A DNA stretch of 64,000 nt from Pantoea sp. 18069 (GTDB taxonomy: Bacteria > Pseudomonadota > Gammaproteobacteria > Burkholderiales > Burkholderiaceae_C): the NCBI RefSeq assembly GCF_902706035.1, contig NZ_CACSJA010000002.1, positions 62,001 through 126,000 on the forward strand, given 5' to 3'. A program made the position numbers and the translations under genes. The notes below the pieces were generated by a model that was not told the DNA's origin, did no database searches, and was given only the letters and a program-made list of their open reading frames with translations. Below, piece after piece: positions 53,890-62,866 of the stretch. The number at the start of each line of letters is the position of its first letter. The stretch's first letter is position 1.

Positions 53890-54771
53890 ATGGAGACACT
53901 TGATCTTGACCTGCTGCGCACCCTGGTGACCATTGCCGGGCAGAAAAGCTTTGCCGCCGCGGCTGTGCAACTGGGGCGCACGCAGTCGGCCATCACCTTG
54001 CAGATGCAGCGGCTGGAAGACAGAATCGGCCATGCGCTGTTCGAAAAACAAGGACGCCAGAAGCAGCTGACCGACAAGGGCCAGCGGCTGCTGGGCTATG
54101 CACGCCATATCCTGGCCATCCATGACGAAGCCCTGCGCAACCTGCAGCAGCGCCAGGTGCAAGGCCTGGTGCGCATAGGCGCGCCACACGACGCGGCCGA
54201 CAACATGCTGCCGCCCGTGCTACAGGAGATCATGCTCAACTTCCCCGGAATGCAGGTCGCCGTCCATGTGGGGCGCAGCCCCTTTCTGATGGAATCACTC
54301 AAGCAAGGCGAACTCGACCTGGCGATTTCGAACCGGGAAGATCCGGGCTACGAAGGCTTTGTGCTGCGCTCCAGCCCCACGGTCTGGCTCTGCGGCGCCA
54401 ACTATGCGCACGACCCGGCCAAGCCGATACCGCTGGTGCTGGCCGACGGCCCCAGCATCTTCAGCCGCGTGGGCTGCGACGCACTGGATGCCGCAGGCAT
54501 TGCCTGGAGCAAACGCCATATGTGCACCAGCCTGGTCGGCATACGCGCATCGCTGCGCGCCGGCCTGGGCGTGACGGCGCGCGGCGTCGAGCAGCTGGAC
54601 CCGGGCCTGCGCGTGCTGGGCAAGGGCGACGGCATGCCCCAGTTGCCCGATCTGGTCTATCGCCTCTACGTCCGCAGCCATGTCGTCAGCCCCATCACCC
54701 GCCAGGTGTTCGAGAACCTCAAGGTCCGCATGCACCAGCCCGGCGCCGCGCAGGCACCGATGCGCGCCTGA
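53890..54771 (+). CDS. LysR family regulator of the sulfur cluster
   Basis: The protein has 293 residues. The N-terminal winged helix is clear ([40 protein letters not shown]). The effector domain starts near [20 protein letters not shown]. It is divergent from the thiol dioxygenase-rhodanese-Bug-lyase operon and is its likely regulator. Confidence 0.92.
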   Translation: METLDLDLLRTLVTIAGQKSFAAAAVQLGRTQSAITLQMQRLEDRIGHALFEKQGRQKQLTDKGQRLLGYARHILAIHDEALRNLQQRQVQGLVRIGAPHDAADNMLPPVLQEIMLNFPGMQVAVHVGRSPFLMESLKQGELDLAISNREDPGYEGFVLRSSPTVWLCGANYAHDPAKPIPLVLADGPSIFSRVGCDALDAAGIAWSKRHMCTSLVGIRASLRAGLGVTARGVEQLDPGLRVLGKGDGMPQLPDLVYRLYVRSHVVSPITRQVFENLKVRMHQPGAAQAPMRA

Positions 54772-55356
54772 GCGCACATTCAACGGCCTGGCATCTCGAG
54801 CCGCAGCGGGCTGTCGCCGGGCTTGACCGCCAAGGTGTTGCTGCGCCAGTCATTGGCGCGTGCGCGCTCGGCCGGGGTCAAGGGCGCGGGTGCGCAGGTG
54901 CGCTGCTTCAGGGTTCTGCCTTGCAAACACAAAATCACGCGCAAAGTAAATCTGTAGATGGTTATCTTTATCGATGAACGAACCGACTGAATACCGATAA
55001 GCCCCATGGCAGTCCACTGATATACAGCCGCAGTTTCCCTTTCACTGCCGACAGCTGCATATGTCGATTCGGAGCTACCAAATTCGATCTTGTTCTTTGG
55101 CTTCTGCCGGGGGAACAGATAGCATTGCCTGCAATGGAGCATGCCTTCCGACAGGGCTTGCCCGGCACCTTCGCCAGGGCATGCATCCATGCGTGACGTG
55201 CAAAGAAACCGCAGCAAGCCCCGATGCTCCTGCGTGTATCAGCGCCCTCACCGCCGCATGTCCCGGCAGCCACGCATGAGGGTGCTGACAGATGCGCGGC
55301 GCGAGCGCCGCCAGTGGCGCGGCCCGCAATGCAGGCCCTTTCCGGAAACCGCTTAA
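54772..55356. other. Intergenic region between sulfur and iron loci
   Basis: About 585 bases with a marked AT-rich centre near 54930-55100. A 145-codon minus-strand frame (54780-55217) and shorter frames exist, but I see no family match, no good start and no consistent codon use. It may hold decayed sequence. Confidence 0.4.
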
Positions 55357-55375
55357 AATAGGAATAATTCTCAAT
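55357..55375. promoter_or_regulatory. Candidate Fur box before the AraC-type regulator
   Basis: AATAGGAATAATTCTCAAT resembles the Fur consensus built of GATAAT-like hexamers, read either way. It lies 26 bases before the regulator ATG, overlapping where a promoter would be. Confidence 0.55.
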
Positions 55376-55400
55376 AAGATCCATTGCACTGTCGGCACCG

Positions 55401-56414
55401 ATGGCCTCGTCCCTTGCCCCCCTTTCTCGCAAGCAGCCCCGCTGGATGGGCCTGGGGACCTTGCACGCGCGTGACTTCCAGGGCCCGGACTACCAGTTCC
55501 TCGATGCCGAAGTCGAGGAGCAAGATGCCTTGCTCAGCGGGCATGTCCAGTCGATCCAGATACAGCCCGACGTCTGGCTGCACGGGGTCGAAGCCAGGGA
55601 TCTGCGCACGCTGCATACGACCACGCCGGCCGAGCCCGGCGTGCACGTCGTGGTGCTGCTCGAAGGCAGCGTGGACGTGGCGTTTGGCGGCCAGGCATTG
55701 CAGATGCAGGTGCCGTCCGAAGCCGGCGTGCAGGCCTGCGGCGCAATCATTCATTCGCGGCCCGGAGACCTGTTCGAGCGGCATTGGCGCTGCGGCAAGT
55801 ACGAGCGCAAGCTGAGTCTGAGCGTGGCGCCGCAGCAGCTCGTGGCCTTGGGCCTTGCCGACCAGTCGACGCCGGCGCTGCTGCGTGACTGGATGGAGAC
55901 GCAGCAACTCGCCATCCAGGCCTGGCAGCCGTCGCCGCGCGCGATCGCCGTGACCGAGCAGATCATCCAGCTCGCGCGCGAAGGCAGCGCGCCCCTGCTG
56001 CTGCTGAGCCGCACGCTGGAGCTGCTGCACGAAGCGCTGCAATCGCTCGCCGGCGCGGCGCCGGACAACGCCGCGTCGGCCATGCTGGGCATGCGCGAGC
56101 ACCAGCGCATGGCGCGGCTCAAATCGCTGCTCGACAGCAACGACCCGCCGCTGCAGCCCCTGGGCCAGCTCGCGCGCGACGTCGGCCTGAGCCCCAGCGC
56201 GCTGCAGCGCCAGTTCAAGCAGCTCTATGGCTCGACCATCGACGATTACCGGCGCGACCGGCGCCTGGAGCGCGCCTGGTCGCAGCTCGAGCAGACGGGC
56301 TGCAGCGTCGCGGAAGTCGCGCATTGCGCGGGCTATACCAGCGCGGCCAACTTCGCCACGGCCTTCAAGCGGCGCTTCGGCATTTCTCCCAAGCTCGTGC
56401 GGGCCAGGATCTGA
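55401..56414 (+). CDS. AraC family regulator of siderophore uptake (PchR-like)
   Basis: The protein has 337 residues. A ligand-sensing N-terminal domain (VHVVVLLEGSVDVAFGGQAL, HSRPGDLFERHWRCGKYERK) resembles PchR, which binds a siderophore. The C-terminal double helix-turn-helix has LGQLARDVGLSPSALQRQFK and SVAEVAHCAGYTSAANFATA-FKRRFGISP. It lies before a TonB-dependent receptor and probably activates it when the ferric siderophore is present. The Fur-like box upstream fits iron repression. Confidence 0.93.
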   Translation: MASSLAPLSRKQPRWMGLGTLHARDFQGPDYQFLDAEVEEQDALLSGHVQSIQIQPDVWLHGVEARDLRTLHTTTPAEPGVHVVVLLEGSVDVAFGGQALQMQVPSEAGVQACGAIIHSRPGDLFERHWRCGKYERKLSLSVAPQQLVALGLADQSTPALLRDWMETQQLAIQAWQPSPRAIAVTEQIIQLAREGSAPLLLLSRTLELLHEALQSLAGAAPDNAASAMLGMREHQRMARLKSLLDSNDPPLQPLGQLARDVGLSPSALQRQFKQLYGSTIDDYRRDRRLERAWSQLEQTGCSVAEVAHCAGYTSAANFATAFKRRFGISPKLVRARI

Positions 56415-56464
56415 GGCGCCACGGGCCGCAGCGCAGCGGCGCGCCACAATTCGGCACAACATTC

Positions 56465-56485
56465 AAATGAGAAGCATTTTTAATT
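56465..56485. promoter_or_regulatory. Candidate Fur box before the TonB-dependent receptor
   Basis: AAATGAGAAGCATTTTTAATT has the AATGAGAA-N-CATT pattern of betaproteobacterial Fur sites. It lies about 150 bases before the receptor ATG, leaving room for a leader. Confidence 0.55.
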
Positions 56486-56632
56486 GCAACGCAAACATCT
56501 GCCGTGTTTGCGCAAACCACCTGCACGGCCTTCGGTGCTGAAATCTACCGCTGCCAAGCAGGGATATGCATCCGCCGGCGCTTCAAGCCGGGCCGGGAGC
56601 TGCCCGCCACCATACCAACAGGTCAGAGGGTC

Positions 56633-58705
56633 ATGAACACCACAACGCAACAACCGGTCTCCCGCGCAGCCGTCCGCTGGGCCGCTGCCGCCACCCTGGC
56701 CGCGAGCGTCGCGCCAGCGCTCGCGCAGCAAGTCGATGCAGCACTCGCAACCGTCGTCGTGACGGCCAGCGGCGTGCAGCAGCGCATCAAGGATGCGCCC
56801 GCGTCCATCAGCGTGCTGACGCAGGAAGATCTGCGCAAAGGCAACTTCACGTCCGTCGCCGACGCCGTGCGCCAGGTCGAAGGCGTGGCGGTGGTCGGCG
56901 ACAACCCCAACGCCACGGACATCACGATCCGCGGCCTGCCCGGCGAATACACGCTGATCCTGATCGACGGCCAGCGCCAGAACACGCGCGAAACCATGAA
57001 CCGCGGCACGACGGGCGTGCAGGCCAACCTGCTGCCCCCGCTGTCGGCGATCGAGCGCATCGAAGTCGTGCGCGGCCCGATGTCCTCGCTGTACGGCTCC
57101 GAGGCCATGGGCGGCGTGATCAACATCATCACCAAGAAAGTGCCCAGCCGCTGGGGCGGCAGTGTCGCGGCTTCGACCACGCTGCAAGGCGACAACGACT
57201 ACGGCAATTCGCGCGGCGGCGAATTCTGGATCGGCGGCCCGATCAAGAGTGACGTGCTGGGCCTGCAGCTCTGGGGCAAGAACGACAGCCGCAGCGAAGG
57301 CGACACCTACTATCCCGGCGCCGAAGGCGCCTATGGCCGCAAGAGCCAGAGCCTGGGCGCCAAGCTCACGGCCCGGCCCGACCAGCGCCAGGAAATCGTG
57401 CTCGACCTGGGCACCGAGCGCACGACCACCGAGACCACGCCGGGCCGCTCGACGCTGCCGGCCTATGCCTGGAGCCGGGTGCGCCATTCGCGCGACCACT
57501 ATGGCATCAGCCACAACGGGCGCTGGGACTTCGGCCAATCCAAGCTGTCGCTGTACCGCGAGGTGGGCCAGAACGAGAACTGGCCACAGGCCGCGAACTA
57601 CAGCCCGCGCGAAGTCACGAACACCACGCTCGAAGGCAACCTGACGCTGCCCTTGACCCGGCATGTGCTGCGCCTGGGCGGCCAGCTCCAGCACAGCGCA
57701 CTCCAAGGCATACGCAACGAAGCCGCGGTCGGCGGCTATCCGGTGAACCTCGACAAGGTCTCGCTCGACAGCCGTGCGCTGTTCCTCGAGGACGACTGGC
57801 TGCTGACCGATCAGTTCACGCTGACCGGCGGCCTGCGCATGGACCATCACGAGCGCTATGGCAGCCATTGGTCTCCGCGGGTCTATGGCGTCTACCATGC
57901 GAGTGACGCGCTGACGCTGCGCGGCGGCGTGACGAGCGGCTTCAAGGCGCCGACGATACGCCAGAGCACGGCCGGCTATTGCATGACGACCGGTGGCAAT
58001 TCAGGCTTTAACGGCCCGCTGTGCGGCAACCCCGACCTCCAGCCCGAGACCAGCACCACCCAGGAATTCGGCCTGACCTACGAATGGGCGCCCGCAAGCC
58101 GCGTCACGGCCACGCTGTTCAACACCGACTTCAAGAACAAGGTGGTGAGCTTCGACTCGGGCCGGCCCGACCCGCTGAACCCGGCGTCGGCCAACCACCT
58201 CTACGTCTACGACAATGTCGACAAGGTGCGCATCCGCGGACTGGAGCTGGGCCTGCAACTGCCGCTGCGCCGTGATCTGCAGCTCAATACCAGCTACACC
58301 TACACCCAGTCGCGTCGCCAGGGCGGCACCGAAACCGCCTTCGACGGCAGCTCGCTCGACGGCCAGCCGCTGGAGAAGACGCCGCGCCACCTGCTCAATG
58401 CCCAGCTCGACTGGCAGGCCACCGGCACGCTGAAGACTTTTGCCCGCCTGAACTTCATGGGCAATGCGGTCTACGCAGGCTACCGCAACGGCGCCGCGGT
58501 CACGCGCCAGCGCGGCAGTTCGGCCACGCTGGACCTGGGCGGCACCTACGGCCTGAGCAAGAACGTCGCGCTGCGCTTTTCGCTGCTCAACGCCACCGAC
58601 CGCAAGGTGCCCGTGGACCTGCGCACGCGCACCCAGGGCCTGGACGGCAACTGGATGATGGACGAAGGACGGCGCATCTGGCTGGGCATCAATGCAGACT
58701 TCTGA
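56633..58705 (+). CDS. TonB-dependent siderophore receptor (FepA/catecholate-like)
   Basis: The protein has 690 residues from MNTTTQQPVSRAAVRWAAAA. The signal peptide ends at ALA-QQVDAAL. The TonB box-like stretch ATVVVTASG is followed by the plug domain (KDAPASISVLTQEDLR, TIRGLPGEYTLILIDGQR, IERIEVVRGPMSSLYGSEAM-GGVINIITKK). The 22-strand barrel ends with the terminal aromatic Phe (LGINADF). The plug sequence is that of the FepA/catecholate branch. It imports ferric siderophore through the outer membrane and leads directly into the importer genes. Confidence 0.95.
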   Translation: MNTTTQQPVSRAAVRWAAAATLAASVAPALAQQVDAALATVVVTASGVQQRIKDAPASISVLTQEDLRKGNFTSVADAVRQVEGVAVVGDNPNATDITIRGLPGEYTLILIDGQRQNTRETMNRGTTGVQANLLPPLSAIERIEVVRGPMSSLYGSEAMGGVINIITKKVPSRWGGSVAASTTLQGDNDYGNSRGGEFWIGGPIKSDVLGLQLWGKNDSRSEGDTYYPGAEGAYGRKSQSLGAKLTARPDQRQEIVLDLGTERTTTETTPGRSTLPAYAWSRVRHSRDHYGISHNGRWDFGQSKLSLYREVGQNENWPQAANYSPREVTNTTLEGNLTLPLTRHVLRLGGQLQHSALQGIRNEAAVGGYPVNLDKVSLDSRALFLEDDWLLTDQFTLTGGLRMDHHERYGSHWSPRVYGVYHASDALTLRGGVTSGFKAPTIRQSTAGYCMTTGGNSGFNGPLCGNPDLQPETSTTQEFGLTYEWAPASRVTATLFNTDFKNKVVSFDSGRPDPLNPASANHLYVYDNVDKVRIRGLELGLQLPLRRDLQLNTSYTYTQSRRQGGTETAFDGSSLDGQPLEKTPRHLLNAQLDWQATGTLKTFARLNFMGNAVYAGYRNGAAVTRQRGSSATLDLGGTYGLSKNVALRFSLLNATDRKVPVDLRTRTQGLDGNWMMDEGRRIWLGINADF

Positions 58706-58706
58706 C

Positions 58707-59816
58707 ATGGCGCCAGGCAGCACGCGCCGGCAATGGCTGGCGCTCACGGCCGCGCTCGCCGCGGGCCCGACTCTCGCCAGCACCCAGCCGGTGCAGATCA
58801 CCGATCTGCGCGGGCGCAGCGTGCGGCTGGCGCGGCCCGCGCAGCGCATGGTGCTGGGCGCGACCGACGACTTCGTGCTGCTGTCGATGCTCGCGCCCCG
58901 GCCCGCGCAGCATGTGGTCGCGTGGAACAAATGGCGGCTGGACGCGCAAAGCCTGCAGATGCTGCGCGGCCCCGACCCGCGCGCTTTCGAGCACATGGCG
59001 CAGCTCGCCATCGACGGGCCGCAGAACCTGCATGCCGAAGCGCTGATCGCGCTCGAGCCCGACCTGGTGGTGCTCGACCCGTTCTATGCCAAGGCCAGCC
59101 AGACCGTGGCCCGGCTCGAAAAAGCCGGCATCGCGGTCGCGGTGCTCGAAGTCAACCCCGACCTGCGCGAAGCCCGGCCCACGCAGGGCCTGGTGCAGTT
59201 CGGCATCCTCACGGGCCACGAGGCGCGCGCACGCGAACTGGCCGCCTTCCACGAGCAGCACCTGGCGCGCATCCGCGAAGGCTTGCAGCGCCTGCGCGCA
59301 CGCAATGCGCCGCTGCCGCTGGTGCTGATGGAGCCGCATGCGGGCTCGGCGCCGTGCTGCCTGTCGATGGGCGCGGGCAAGAACCTCGGCGACATGGTGC
59401 GCATGGCCGGCGGCCGGCTGATCGGCGGTGACATGATCGCCGGCATGGCCGGCACGCTGAGCACCGAATACGTGATCGCCCAGGACCCGGAAATCTATAT
59501 CGGCACCGGCGGCCTGCACCTGCAGGCGCGCGACGGCCTGCTGCTCGGGCCCGGCGTGGCGGCCGAGCAGGCCCAGGCCAGCCTGCGCCGCGTCGTGCAG
59601 CGCACGGGCCTGGCGCAGACGCGCGCCGTGCGCAACGGCCAAGTCCACGGCATCTGGCACGGCGGCCTGGGCATCGTCAACCTCGAATGCATCGCCACCT
59701 GGCTGCACCCGCGCGAGTTCGCCGACGTGCGGCCACAGGCCACGCTCGATGCGCTGAACCAGCGCTTTCTCGCCCATCCGTGGAGCGGCAGCTTCTGGAC
59801 TTCCCTGCGCAAATGA
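58707..59816 (+). CDS. Fe(III)-siderophore ABC transporter, periplasmic binding protein
   Basis: The protein has 369 residues. The start at 58707 (MAPGSTRRQWLALTAALAAG) lies one base after the receptor stop; an ATG at 58692 is also possible. The signal has a twin-Arg-like RRQWLALT. The FhuD/FepB family fold is seen in VQITDLRGRSVRLARPAQRM and ALIALEPDLVVLDPFYAKAS. Its stop overlaps the permease ATG by four bases (ATGA). Confidence 0.92.
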   Translation: MAPGSTRRQWLALTAALAAGPTLASTQPVQITDLRGRSVRLARPAQRMVLGATDDFVLLSMLAPRPAQHVVAWNKWRLDAQSLQMLRGPDPRAFEHMAQLAIDGPQNLHAEALIALEPDLVVLDPFYAKASQTVARLEKAGIAVAVLEVNPDLREARPTQGLVQFGILTGHEARARELAAFHEQHLARIREGLQRLRARNAPLPLVLMEPHAGSAPCCLSMGAGKNLGDMVRMAGGRLIGGDMIAGMAGTLSTEYVIAQDPEIYIGTGGLHLQARDGLLLGPGVAAEQAQASLRRVVQRTGLAQTRAVRNGQVHGIWHGGLGIVNLECIATWLHPREFADVRPQATLDALNQRFLAHPWSGSFWTSLRK

Positions 59817-60898
59817 CTGCGCGACCTACCGTGAACCCTCCCCTTTCCCCACCGGCCCTGGCCGGCCCGCTGCGCGACTACCGCGCCAGCCAGCGCAAGC
59901 GCTGGAGCCTGATCGCGCTGCTGCTGGCATTGACGCTGGGCGCCATGCTGCTCGACATCACCAGCGGGCCCTCGTCGCTGCGCTTCCTGCAGGCGCTGCA
60001 AGGCCTGTGGCAACCCGGGTCGCTGCCGCGCAGCCTGCAGGTCGTGCTCTGGGACGTGCGCCTGCCCGTGACGTTGCTGGCCGTGCTGATCGGCATGGCG
60101 CTGGCGACGGCCGGCGTCGAGATGCAGACCGTGCTGGGCAACCCGCTGGCCGAGCCTTTCACGCTGGGCGTGTCCTCGGCCGCGGCGCTGGGCGCTTCGC
60201 TGGCCATCGTGCTCAACTGGGGCATTCCCGGACTGCCCGCGGCCTGGCTGGTCTCGGGCAATGCCTTTGTTTTCGCGCTGGCCGCGCTCGCGCTGCTGCA
60301 GTTGCTGGCGCGCCGGCCCGGCGCCGATGCGCAGATCCTGGTGCTGTTCGGCATCGCCATCGGTTTTGCGGCCACGGCGCTGCTGTCGCTGGTGCAGTTC
60401 GTCGCCAGCGAGGACGCGCTGCAGCAACTCGTGTTCTGGAGCATGGGCAGCCTGGCGCGCGCCGACTGGCTCGGCGTGGGCATGCTCGCGCTGGTCATCG
60501 CCTGCGTTGCGCCGTTTTCCTGGCGTGCGGCCAGCGCCATGACCGCGCTGGGCCTGGGCGACGAACGCGCGCGCAGCTATGGCATCGATGTCGCGCAGCT
60601 GCGCCGCTGGGCGCTGCTGCGCATCAGCCTGCTCGCGGCCGTGGCCGTGGCGCTGGCCGGCACCATCGGCTTCGTCGGACTGGTCGGCCCGCATGTGGCC
60701 CGGCTGCTCGTGGGCGACGGCCACCGCCATCTGCTGCCCGCGAGCGCGCTCGTCGGTGCGCTGCTGATGGTGCTGGCCTCGGTGGTCAGCAAATCCATCG
60801 TTCCCGGCGTGCTGCTGCCCGTGGGCATCATCACCGCGCTGGTCGGCCTGCCGGTGTTCGTGCTGCTCGTGCTGCGCCGCACGCGGAGCGCGCCATGA
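59813..60898 (+). CDS. Fe(III)-siderophore ABC transporter permease (FecCD family)
   Basis: The protein has 361 residues from MTARPTVNPPLSPPALAGPL. About nine to ten membrane segments. The FecCD signature motifs RLPVTLLAVLIGMALATAGV-EMQTVLGNPLAEPFTLGVSS and GTIGFVGLVGPHVARLLVGD are intact. Only one permease gene is present, so it probably works as a homodimer. Overlaps of four bases on both sides show translational coupling. Confidence 0.95.
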   Translation: MTARPTVNPPLSPPALAGPLRDYRASQRKRWSLIALLLALTLGAMLLDITSGPSSLRFLQALQGLWQPGSLPRSLQVVLWDVRLPVTLLAVLIGMALATAGVEMQTVLGNPLAEPFTLGVSSAAALGASLAIVLNWGIPGLPAAWLVSGNAFVFALAALALLQLLARRPGADAQILVLFGIAIGFAATALLSLVQFVASEDALQQLVFWSMGSLARADWLGVGMLALVIACVAPFSWRAASAMTALGLGDERARSYGIDVAQLRRWALLRISLLAAVAVALAGTIGFVGLVGPHVARLLVGDGHRHLLPASALVGALLMVLASVVSKSIVPGVLLPVGIITALVGLPVFVLLVLRRTRSAP

Positions 60899-61716
60899 GC
60901 GCCGCGCCCACACTCGCGCAGGCGCCGCTGGAAATCCAGGGCCTGCAGGTCGACTACCGCCAGCGCCGCGTGCTGCAGGGGCTCACGCTGCCGCCGCTCG
61001 CACCCGGGCGCCTGCTGGCCCTGGTCGGGCCCAACGGCGCGGGCAAGTCCACGCTGCTGCGCGCGCTCACCGGCCTGCTGCCCACGCGCGGCCAGGTGCG
61101 CTATGGCGCCAGCGAGCTGCTCGCCATGCCGGCCGCGCAGCGCGCGCGCATCGTCGGCTTCATGCCGCAGCTGGGCGCCTCGGGCAGCACGCTCACGGTA
61201 CTCGAGGCGACGCTGGTGGCGATGCACGGCCTGCATGCGCCGGCGGCGCCGGCCACGGCCATGCAGGCCCTAGAACAGCTGGGCATCGCGCATCTGGCGA
61301 TGCAGCCGCTGGCCCACCTGTCGGGTGGACAGCGGCAGATGGCCGCGCTGGCCCAGGTCGTGGTGCGCGACTGCCCGGTCGTGCTGCTCGATGAACCCGT
61401 CAGCGCGCTGGACCTGGCCCACCAATGGCAGGTCATGCAGACCGTGCAGCGGCTCGCGCATGCGGGGCGCATCGTGATCGTGGTGCTGCATGACCTGACG
61501 CTGGCCGCGCAATGGGCCGACGACGTGGCGCTGCTGCAGGCCGGCCAGTTGTGCGCTTTCGGCCCGCCGCAACAGACCATCACGCCCGAGCGGCTGCGCA
61601 GCGCCTACGGCGTGGACGCGCGCGTGCGCAGCTGCGAGCAGGGCCGGCTGTTCGTGCTCGTCGATGGCCCGGCCGGGCCGGCGCCACAGGCGCCACAGCC
61701 CGCGCAAACCGAATAG
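60895..61716 (+). CDS. Fe(III)-siderophore ABC transporter ATP-binding protein
   Basis: The protein has 273 residues from MSAAPTLAQAPLEIQGLQVD. Walker A is VGPNGAGKSTLL, signature LSGGQRQMAALAQ, Walker B CPVVLLDEPVSALDLAHQ, with the switch His in VVLHDLT. It is the FecE/FhuC type. The C-terminal tail is Ala/Pro-rich. It starts by overlapping the permease stop. Confidence 0.96.
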   Translation: MSAAPTLAQAPLEIQGLQVDYRQRRVLQGLTLPPLAPGRLLALVGPNGAGKSTLLRALTGLLPTRGQVRYGASELLAMPAAQRARIVGFMPQLGASGSTLTVLEATLVAMHGLHAPAAPATAMQALEQLGIAHLAMQPLAHLSGGQRQMAALAQVVVRDCPVVLLDEPVSALDLAHQWQVMQTVQRLAHAGRIVIVVLHDLTLAAQWADDVALLQAGQLCAFGPPQQTITPERLRSAYGVDARVRSCEQGRLFVLVDGPAGPAPQAPQPAQTE

Positions 61717-61779
61717 CACGGCAAGGTGAAGCAACGACGTATCAAGGGTTGTGTTAGCCGCTCTTAACAGGAAATCAGG

Positions 61780-62865
61780 ATGACATTGCTACAGGCCCGC
61801 ACTTGCGTGCGCACCGACCAGGCGCAGGCCATGGTCCAGACCATCGTCGAACATATGCGCGAACACGATCTCGCGCCGCAGCGCGAAGGCGCGCGCTGGA
61901 CCATGGTCAATGACCAGGGCCTTGCCAGCCTCTGGGCCCAGGAGGGATCCATCCACGCTTCGGCCAGCGCGTCCGGCATCGAAGCGCTGCAGGACATCAA
62001 GCTGATGCTTGCCCACCTGATCCTCGACGCCACCGGCAGCGACGAGACGGCGCTGATCTGGGACGGCGATGGCGGCGCGCTCCAGCGCCCGCCCGCGTTC
62101 CGCCTGCTGCGCGTGCTGTCGGTGCAAGCGCTGACCCCGCATATGCAGCGCGTGCGCCTGGGCTGCGACGACCTCGCGCGCTATGCCCAGGACGAGAACA
62201 TCCACTGCAAGCTGATCTTCCCGCAGCCCGGCGTCACCGCGCCCGAATGGCCCACGCTGTCGCCCAGCGGCATGCCGCGCTTCCCGCAAGGCGACAAGCG
62301 CCTTGATGTGCGCACCTACACCATGCGCGCGATCGACGGCGCCGCGGGCTGGCTGGACGTGGACTTCGTGCTGCACCCCGACGCCGGCCCGGGCTCGGCC
62401 TGGGCCGCGCAGGCCAGCGTGGGGCAGCAGATCGGCATGAGCGGCCCGGGCGGGCGCACGGCCGCGCCGGCCGACTGGATGCTGCTCGCGGGCGACGACA
62501 CCGCGCTGCCCGCGATGCTGCGCATCGCCGCGTCGCTGCCCCCGCACACCCAGGGCCATGTGTTCGCGGAAATCCAGGGCCCGCAGGACGAGCAGCCGGT
62601 GCGCGCGCCCCAAGGCCTGCAATGGCACTGGCTGTACCGCGGCCAGGCCGCTGCGGGCACCACGGGCCTTCTGCTCGATGCGCTGCGCGGCGTGCCATGG
62701 CCGCAAGCCAGGGGCACGCGCTTTGTCTGGGCCGGCGCGGAGTTCGAGGCCGCGCAGGCGATCCGCCAGTGGGCGCGCGAGACCCGCGGGCTGGAAAAGC
62801 ACGAGCAGCTGATCGTCTCCTACTGGCGCCACGGCATGGCCGAACACGAGTTGAAAAAGGCCTGA
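61780..62865 (+). CDS. Siderophore-interacting protein (flavin reductase) with N-terminal DUF2218 domain
   Basis: The protein has 361 residues. Residues 1 to about 95 form a DUF2218 domain (LAPQREGARWTMVNDQGLAS). The rest is the SIP/ViuB family: FAD-binding RLDVRTYTMRAIDGAAGWLDV with DFVLHPDAGPGSAWAAQASV, GMSGPGGR, and NAD-like end WAGAEFEAAQAIRQWARE with LIVSYWRHGMAEHE. It reduces and releases iron from the imported siderophore in the cytoplasm. It lies 63 bases after the ATPase gene. Confidence 0.93.
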   Translation: MTLLQARTCVRTDQAQAMVQTIVEHMREHDLAPQREGARWTMVNDQGLASLWAQEGSIHASASASGIEALQDIKLMLAHLILDATGSDETALIWDGDGGALQRPPAFRLLRVLSVQALTPHMQRVRLGCDDLARYAQDENIHCKLIFPQPGVTAPEWPTLSPSGMPRFPQGDKRLDVRTYTMRAIDGAAGWLDVDFVLHPDAGPGSAWAAQASVGQQIGMSGPGGRTAAPADWMLLAGDDTALPAMLRIAASLPPHTQGHVFAEIQGPQDEQPVRAPQGLQWHWLYRGQAAAGTTGLLLDALRGVPWPQARGTRFVWAGAEFEAAQAIRQWARETRGLEKHEQLIVSYWRHGMAEHELKKA

Positions 62866-62866
62866 C

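Noticed and set aside
54780..55217. A 145-codon minus-strand frame in the gap before the iron locus
   Set aside because: No recognisable family, no ribosome site and mixed codon use; kept only as an unresolved gap.
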